Assembly: GCA_001917895.1 (NCBI GenBank)
Contig: MNEW01000066.1
Coordinates: 16,498-26,504 of the forward strand
From: Actinobacteria bacterium 13_1_40CM_66_12
GTDB lineage: Bacteria; Chloroflexota; Dormibacteria; Dormibacterales; Dormibacteraceae
Direction: 5' to 3'
DNA length: 10,007 nt
The number at the start of each line of letters is the position of its first letter. Position 1 is the first letter of the stretch. The translations under genes were made by a program, and so were the position numbers. The notes below the pieces were generated by a model that did no database searches, was not told the origin of the DNA, and saw nothing but the letters and a program-made list of their open reading frames with translations. Positions 6,709-10,007 of the stretch are shown here, piece after piece.

Positions 6709-8247
6709 TTACTTTGCGTATTCGACGGCCCGCGTCTCGCGGACCACCGTGACCCGGATCTGACCGGGGAAGCTGAGCTCGGTTTCGATGCGTTTGGCGA
6801 TATCCCGGGCCATCAGCTGAGCGGCCGTGTCGTCGATCTGCTCCGGCTTGACCAGGATTCGGACCTCGCGCCCGGCCTGGATCGCGTATGACTGCTGGAC
6901 GCCCTGAAACGAGTTGGCGATCTCTTCCAGCTTCTCGAGCCTTTTGACGTACGCCTCGAGTGACTCACGTCGCGCGCCCGGGCGCGCGGCCGAGATGGCG
7001 TCCGCCGCGATGAGCAGGACCGCCTCGATGGAGTGCGGCTCCTCGTCGTAGTGATGAGCGCGCACCGCGTGCACGACCGGGGCGGGCACCCCGTGTCGCT
7101 GCAGCAGATCTGCCCCGATCACGGCGTGTGAGCCCTCGACCTCGTGGTCGATGGCCTTGCCGATGTCGTGCAGCAGGCCCGACATCTTGGAGATGCGAAC
7201 ATCGGCGCCGATCTCGGACGCCATCATGGCGGCGAGGTAGGCGACCTCTTTGGAGTGGTTCAGCACCTGCTGGCCGTAGCTGGTACGGAAACGCAGGATG
7301 CCGAGGTGACGGACGACCTCAGGGTGAAGGCCCTGCAGCCCGACCTCCAACACCGCCGCCTCGCCCTCCTCCTTGACCCTTTGCAGGACCTCCAGGCGGG
7401 ACTTGGCGACGATCTCTTCGATCCGAGCCGGATGAATCCGGCCGTCCACGATCAGCTTGTTGAGGGCGACGCGAGCGACTTCGCGGCGCACAGGGTCGAA
7501 CCCGCTGATGATCACGGCTTCCGGGGTGTCGTCGACGATCAGGTCGATCCCGGTCGCCTGTTGTAGGGCCCTGATGTTGCGGCCCTCTTTGCCGATGATT
7601 CGGCCTTTGAGCTCGTCCGTCGGCAGCGGCAGCACCGAGACAGAGACCTCAGCGGTCTGGTCGGCGGCGATGCGCTGAATCGACTCGGTGACGATCTCCC
7701 GGGCACGGCGCTCGCTCTCATCGCGAGCCGCCAGCTCCGACTCCCGCACCTTGCGGGCGACCTCGTTTCTCAGCTCCTGCTCGACCTGCCCCATCAGGAC
7801 GCCCTGAGCCTCCTGGCGCGTCATGTTCGCGACACGCTGGAGCTCGCGCTCCTGCTGGCGGTAGGTGTCCTCGAGCTGGGCTTTGATGTCGTCCAGCCCC
7901 TTCTCCTTGGCGCCGAGCTCGCGCTCCCGCCGGTTGAGGTCCTCGCCCTTGCGGTCGAGGTTCTCTTCCTTCTGAAGAAGGCGCTTTTCGATTTGCTGTG
8001 ACTGCACCCGGTACTCCCGGGCCTCCTGTTCGGCGGCGGTGCGGACTTTCACCGCTTCCTCTTTGGCTTCGAGCAGCTTCTCCTTGGCCTGGGTTTCGGC
8101 CTCGGAGAGCGTCACCTGGGCCTTGGCCTCGATGGCGCTCGCTCCATTGCCTTGCCGGTTCCTGAGCAGCAGGTATGCCACCCCAAACCCGGCGAGGAGT
8201 GCCACCACCAGTATCGGTACGAAGACGTAGGTAGACAGGACAGGCAT
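6709..8247 (-). CDS. rny: Ribonuclease Y
   Basis: RNase Y (512 aa) is a membrane-anchored endoribonuclease that starts bulk mRNA decay in bacteria lacking or supplementing RNase E. The parts appear in the expected order: one N-terminal membrane helix (about 7-28, [20 protein letters not shown]); a long charged coiled coil (about 38-190, rich in Glu, Lys, Arg and Gln); a KH RNA-binding domain with [10 protein letters not shown] at 215-224; and an HD phosphohydrolase domain with His331 (LNHSKEVA), the catalytic pair His360-Asp361 ([11 protein letters not shown]) and His398-His399 ([11 protein letters not shown]). The C-terminus [11 protein letters not shown] is typical. Length equals that of B. 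subtilis Rny (about 520 aa). ATG 8245-8247 has GAGGTG eight bases upstream. A strong terminator follows the stop. The 118-base gap to recX holds two potential hairpins, which could affect its expression. Confidence 0.97.
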   Translation of the reverse strand: MPVLSTYVFVPILVVALLAGFGVAYLLLRNRQGNGASAIEAKAQVTLSEAETQAKEKLLEAKEEAVKVRTAAEQEAREYRVQSQQIEKRLLQKEENLDRKGEDLNRRERELGAKEKGLDDIKAQLEDTYRQQERELQRVANMTRQEAQGVLMGQVEQELRNEVARKVRESELAARDESERRAREIVTESIQRIAADQTAEVSVSVLPLPTDELKGRIIGKEGRNIRALQQATGIDLIVDDTPEAVIISGFDPVRREVARVALNKLIVDGRIHPARIEEIVAKSRLEVLQRVKEEGEAAVLEVGLQGLHPEVVRHLGILRFRTSYGQQVLNHSKEVAYLAAMMASEIGADVRISKMSGLLHDIGKAIDHEVEGSHAVIGADLLQRHGVPAPVVHAVRAHHYDEEPHSIEAVLLIAADAISAARPGARRESLEAYVKRLEKLEEIANSFQGVQQSYAIQAGREVRILVKPEQIDDTAAQLMARDIAKRIETELSFPGQIRVTVVRETRAVEYAK

Positions 8248-8288
8248 GTGACATGCACCTCATTTATTCGATTGTCAAAGTGCGCCAT

Positions 8289-8311
8289 CGCAGGCTAAGA
8301 ACAAGCCCGCG
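8289..8311 (-). promoter_or_regulatory. Potential stem-loop in the rny 5' leader
   Basis: The minus-strand RNA can pair CGCGGGCU with AGCCUGCG around the seven-base loop UGUUCUU, an eight-pair stem with one G-U wobble. The plus-strand copy has an A/C mismatch at that pair, so the structure is better on the strand that is transcribed towards rny. It lies 41 bases before the rny start. No T-tract follows, so it is not an intrinsic terminator. A regulatory or stability element is possible. Confidence 0.35.
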
Positions 8312-8333
8312 TCGGTTTGGCTCTATGACTGCG

Positions 8334-8350
8334 GGCGCGAAAATCGCGCC
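8334..8350 (-). other. Perfect GC-rich stem-loop just after recX
   Basis: The arms GGCGCGA and TCGCGCC pair perfectly around a three-base loop. The hairpin begins 15 bases past the recX stop on the transcribed strand. There is no T-tract after it. It could protect or attenuate the recA-recX transcript, or serve as a weak non-canonical terminator. Together with the stem at 8289-8311 it occupies much of the recX-rny gap, where no clear promoter with both -35 and -10 was found. Confidence 0.4.
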
Positions 8351-8365
8351 GCTCGTGAGGAAATT

Positions 8366-8878
8366 CTAGGCTTCGGAGGCCTCGGGGCGCCTTGCCAGGG
8401 CGGCACCGCAGGCCGCCCGCGCGATCGACACCGAGAAGCCTCGCCGGACCAGCTTGGTGCCGATCTCGTCGAGGACCTCGCGGTAGGTTGCCGCGGGCTT
8501 CCTGGCGTACAGGCGTTCCGCGATGTGGGTCGCGGCGGCCAGCTGCTCGACCTCGCCGAACTCGGCTACGGCCGTGTCCACCTGGGCCCGATCGACGCCT
8601 CGTGAGGCAAGCTCCGCCGACAGCGCTCGGGGGCCGCGCATCGAGCCTCGGCGCCGCACGAAGGAGCGTGCGAAGGCCTGGTCGTCCAGATACCCAAGGT
8701 CCTCGAGCCGCTTCAGGGCCGTCCGGATGTCCGCGCCCTCATAGCCGCGCCGTGTCAGCTTGAGCAGCATCTCCACACGCGAATGGGCGCGGCGCCCGAG
8801 CAGCCTCAGGCCGGCGTCCAGCGCACTGACAGTGGGCGGCGAAGACCTCGGGCGGCGGCTAGAAGTCCTCGGGGCCAA
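8366..8878 (-). CDS. recX: Regulatory protein RecX, probable TTG start inside recA
   Basis: RecX (170 aa from this start) binds RecA filaments and limits their extension and activity. It is made of tandem three-helix repeats. The diagnostic parts are [18 protein letters not shown] (about 24-41), RGY with [20 protein letters not shown] (about 44-77), [15 protein letters not shown] (81-95), and the last repeat [14 protein letters not shown] (143-156). The domain begins upstream of the first internal ATG (Met37), so that ATG is too late. TTG 8876-8878 is the nearest standard start upstream; it overlaps the recA end by 18 bases. No Shine-Dalgarno site is seen there, so coupling to recA translation is likely. 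An ATG at 8987-8989 would add 37 Arg/Pro-rich residues read out of frame within recA and is unlikely. RecX sequences diverge fast, but position and motifs make the identity firm. Confidence 0.9.
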   Translation of the reverse strand: MAPRTSSRRPRSSPPTVSALDAGLRLLGRRAHSRVEMLLKLTRRGYEGADIRTALKRLEDLGYLDDQAFARSFVRRRGSMRGPRALSAELASRGVDRAQVDTAVAEFGEVEQLAAATHIAERLYARKPAATYREVLDEIGTKLVRRGFSVSIARAACGAALARRPEASEA

Positions 8879-9935
8879 CGGAGCTGTCCAGAGGAGCCGT
8901 GCGCCCTGCGGCCGCTGCCGCCCGCTGCACCGACTGCGCGGTCCCGCCCGCGGCCTTGGCGCGGACAGCCGTCTCGATCTCGGAAGCAAGCGTCGGGTTC
9001 TCCCGTAGATAGTTGCGCACGTTCTCGCGACCCTGACCGAGGCGCTGGTCGCCGTACGACATCCACGTGCCGCTCTTCTCCAGGATCCCGTACTCGAGCG
9101 CGGCGTCGATGAGCGAACCCTCGCGCGAGATGCCTTCGTTGAAGAGGATGTCGAACTCGGCGGAGCGGAAGGGTGGCGCGACCTTGTTCTTCACGACCTT
9201 GACCTTCACTCGCGCGCCCACCGAATCGAGACCAGACTTGATGACCTCGACCTTGCGGATGTCGAGCCGCACCGACGAGTAGAACTTGAGGGCGCGACCG
9301 CCGGGCTGGGTCTCCGGATTCCCGAACATGATTCCGACCTTTTCGCGCAGCTGGTTCAAGAAGATGACCGAGCAGTTCGACTTCGAGATCGCAGCGGTCA
9401 GCTTGCGCAGCGCCTGCGACATCAGCCGGGCCTGCAGGCCGACGTGGGCATCCCCCATCTCGCCTTCGATCTCCAACCTCGGCACGAGCGCCGCCACGGA
9501 GTCGATAACGATGACGTCGAGAGCTCCCGAACGGACCAGGACCTCGACGATCTCGAGCGCCTGCTCGCCGGTGTCGGGCTGGCTGATCAGGAGGTCATCG
9601 ATCTTGACGCCAATCCTCGACGCATAAAGAGGATCGAGGGCGTGCTCCGCGTCCACGAAGGCTGCCACCCCACCCTGCTTCTGGGCCTCGGCGATGACGT
9701 GCAGCGCGAGCGTTGTCTTGCCCGCCGACTCGGGACCGTACAGCTCGGTGACCCGGCCGCGCGGAATCCCGCCCACGCCGAGCGCGAGGTCGAGCAGCAG
9801 CGCGCCGGTGGGGATCACGAGGATCTCTCCACGCTGCGCGGCCTGTTCACCCAACTTCATGATCGAGCCTTTGCCATAGCTCTTGACGATGTGGGAGATC
9901 GCCGAGTCGAGGGACTTCTCTTTTTCCTTTTCCAA
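8859..9935 (-). CDS. recA: Recombinase RecA, TTG start
   Basis: RecA (358 aa) forms filaments on single-stranded DNA, drives strand exchange and, where present, stimulates LexA self-cleavage. The core carries Walker [10 protein letters not shown] (67-75), [10 protein letters not shown] (93-102), Walker B VIVIDS (141-146), the L1 region [20 protein letters not shown] (158-177), and [22 protein letters not shown] with the L2 loop (192-213). The C-terminal domain has the usual [16 protein letters not shown] and [19 protein letters not shown] blocks and ends in a short acidic PEDF. The start is TTG 9933-9935: an in-frame TAG lies seven codons upstream of it and no ATG or GTG intervenes. AGGAGG at 9947-9952 sits eleven bases away, a slightly long but workable spacing. 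A TTG start may temper expression of this abundant protein. recX overlaps its 3' end. Confidence 0.98.
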   Translation of the reverse strand: MEKEKEKSLDSAISHIVKSYGKGSIMKLGEQAAQRGEILVIPTGALLLDLALGVGGIPRGRVTELYGPESAGKTTLALHVIAEAQKQGGVAAFVDAEHALDPLYASRIGVKIDDLLISQPDTGEQALEIVEVLVRSGALDVIVIDSVAALVPRLEIEGEMGDAHVGLQARLMSQALRKLTAAISKSNCSVIFLNQLREKVGIMFGNPETQPGGRALKFYSSVRLDIRKVEVIKSGLDSVGARVKVKVVKNKVAPPFRSAEFDILFNEGISREGSLIDAALEYGILEKSGTWMSYGDQRLGQGRENVRNYLRENPTLASEIETAVRAKAAGGTAQSVQRAAAAAGRTAPLDSSVGPEDF

Positions 9936-10007
9936 TGCTTTGAATGCCTCCTAGATCGTTGCGGCGAGTGTTCTACGTCGTGGGTTTGAAATCAACGTCG
10001 TCTTAAC
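9936..10007 (-). promoter_or_regulatory. recA leader: Shine-Dalgarno site and paired direct repeat
   Basis: The minus strand carries a perfect AGGAGG (9947-9952) for recA. Further upstream the seven-mer ACGACGT occurs twice, at 9975-9981 and 9995-10001, exactly 20 bases apart, flanking the near-palindrome TTGATTTCAA (9985-9994). A TTGATT followed after 14 bases by TAGAAC could be a poor promoter. No recognisable LexA operator (GAAC-N4-GTTC type) is present in the visible part. The region continues outside the window. Confidence 0.35.

Noticed and set aside
8273..8278. Perfect TTGACA upstream of rny as a -35 box
   Set aside because: A -10 element 17 bases downstream would fall at the rny start codon and the bases there do not fit. 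AATAAAT is too close. No usable promoter pair was found.
9953..10007. LexA/SOS box in front of recA
   Set aside because: The single GAAC on the minus strand (within TAGAACACTC) has no GTTC partner at the required spacing. A site beyond the window cannot be excluded.
1..10007. CRISPR arrays, transposons, tRNA or rRNA genes, defence islands
   Set aside because: No regularly spaced repeats, transposase motifs, terminal inverted repeats or cloverleaf sequences were noticed. The window is filled by vertically conserved housekeeping genes of similar composition.

Overview
The window is GC-rich bacterial DNA (mid-60s % GC by eye) holding a compact, almost entirely minus-strand housekeeping cluster. 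In transcription order, from the right end of the window to the left, it reads recA, recX, rny (RNase Y), ymdB (TIGR00282 phosphodiesterase), spoVS, miaB, mutS, mutL. A plus-strand reading frame with membrane-protein character enters from the left edge and converges on the end of mutL. I see no mobile element, CRISPR array, tRNA, rRNA or phage gene. Every minus-strand gene belongs to a recognisable family, so I do not claim a new defence or biosynthetic system.

Organism: the order recA - rny - ymdB - spoVS - miaB - mutS - mutL matches the backbone seen in Bacillus and other Firmicutes (in B. subtilis it is interrupted by tdh, kbl, ymcA, cotE and others). Here the GC is high and the sporulation and extra genes between are absent. 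RNase Y, YmdB, SpoVS and a MutL with endonuclease-type C-terminal motifs suggest a high-GC, non-Firmicute Terrabacteria lineage (Chloroflexota, Dormibacterota or similar). This placement is inference and is not settled by the sequence.

Layout: (1) 3-230, plus strand, C-terminal tail of an unidentified membrane protein. (2) 151-5820, minus strand, spoVS-miaB-mutS-mutL, fused by three successive four-base stop/start overlaps (CTGA, GTGA, ATGA). (3) 5858-6649, ymdB, 37 bases upstream of spoVS. (4) 6673-6702, a strong intrinsic terminator closing rny. (5) 6709-8247, rny, preceded by a 118-base gap that can form two stem-loops. (6) 8366-9935, recA and recX, overlapping by 18 bases. (7) 9936-10007, the recA leader.

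Functionally the cluster joins recombinational repair (RecA and its modulator RecX), mRNA turnover and signalling (RNase Y, YmdB, SpoVS), tRNA A37 methylthiolation (MiaB) and mismatch repair (MutS, MutL). Starts are unusual: by my reading recA and recX use TTG, spoVS and mutS use GTG, and miaB most likely uses CTG. The miaB start matters because the first ATG would remove a cysteine ligand of its iron-sulfur cluster.
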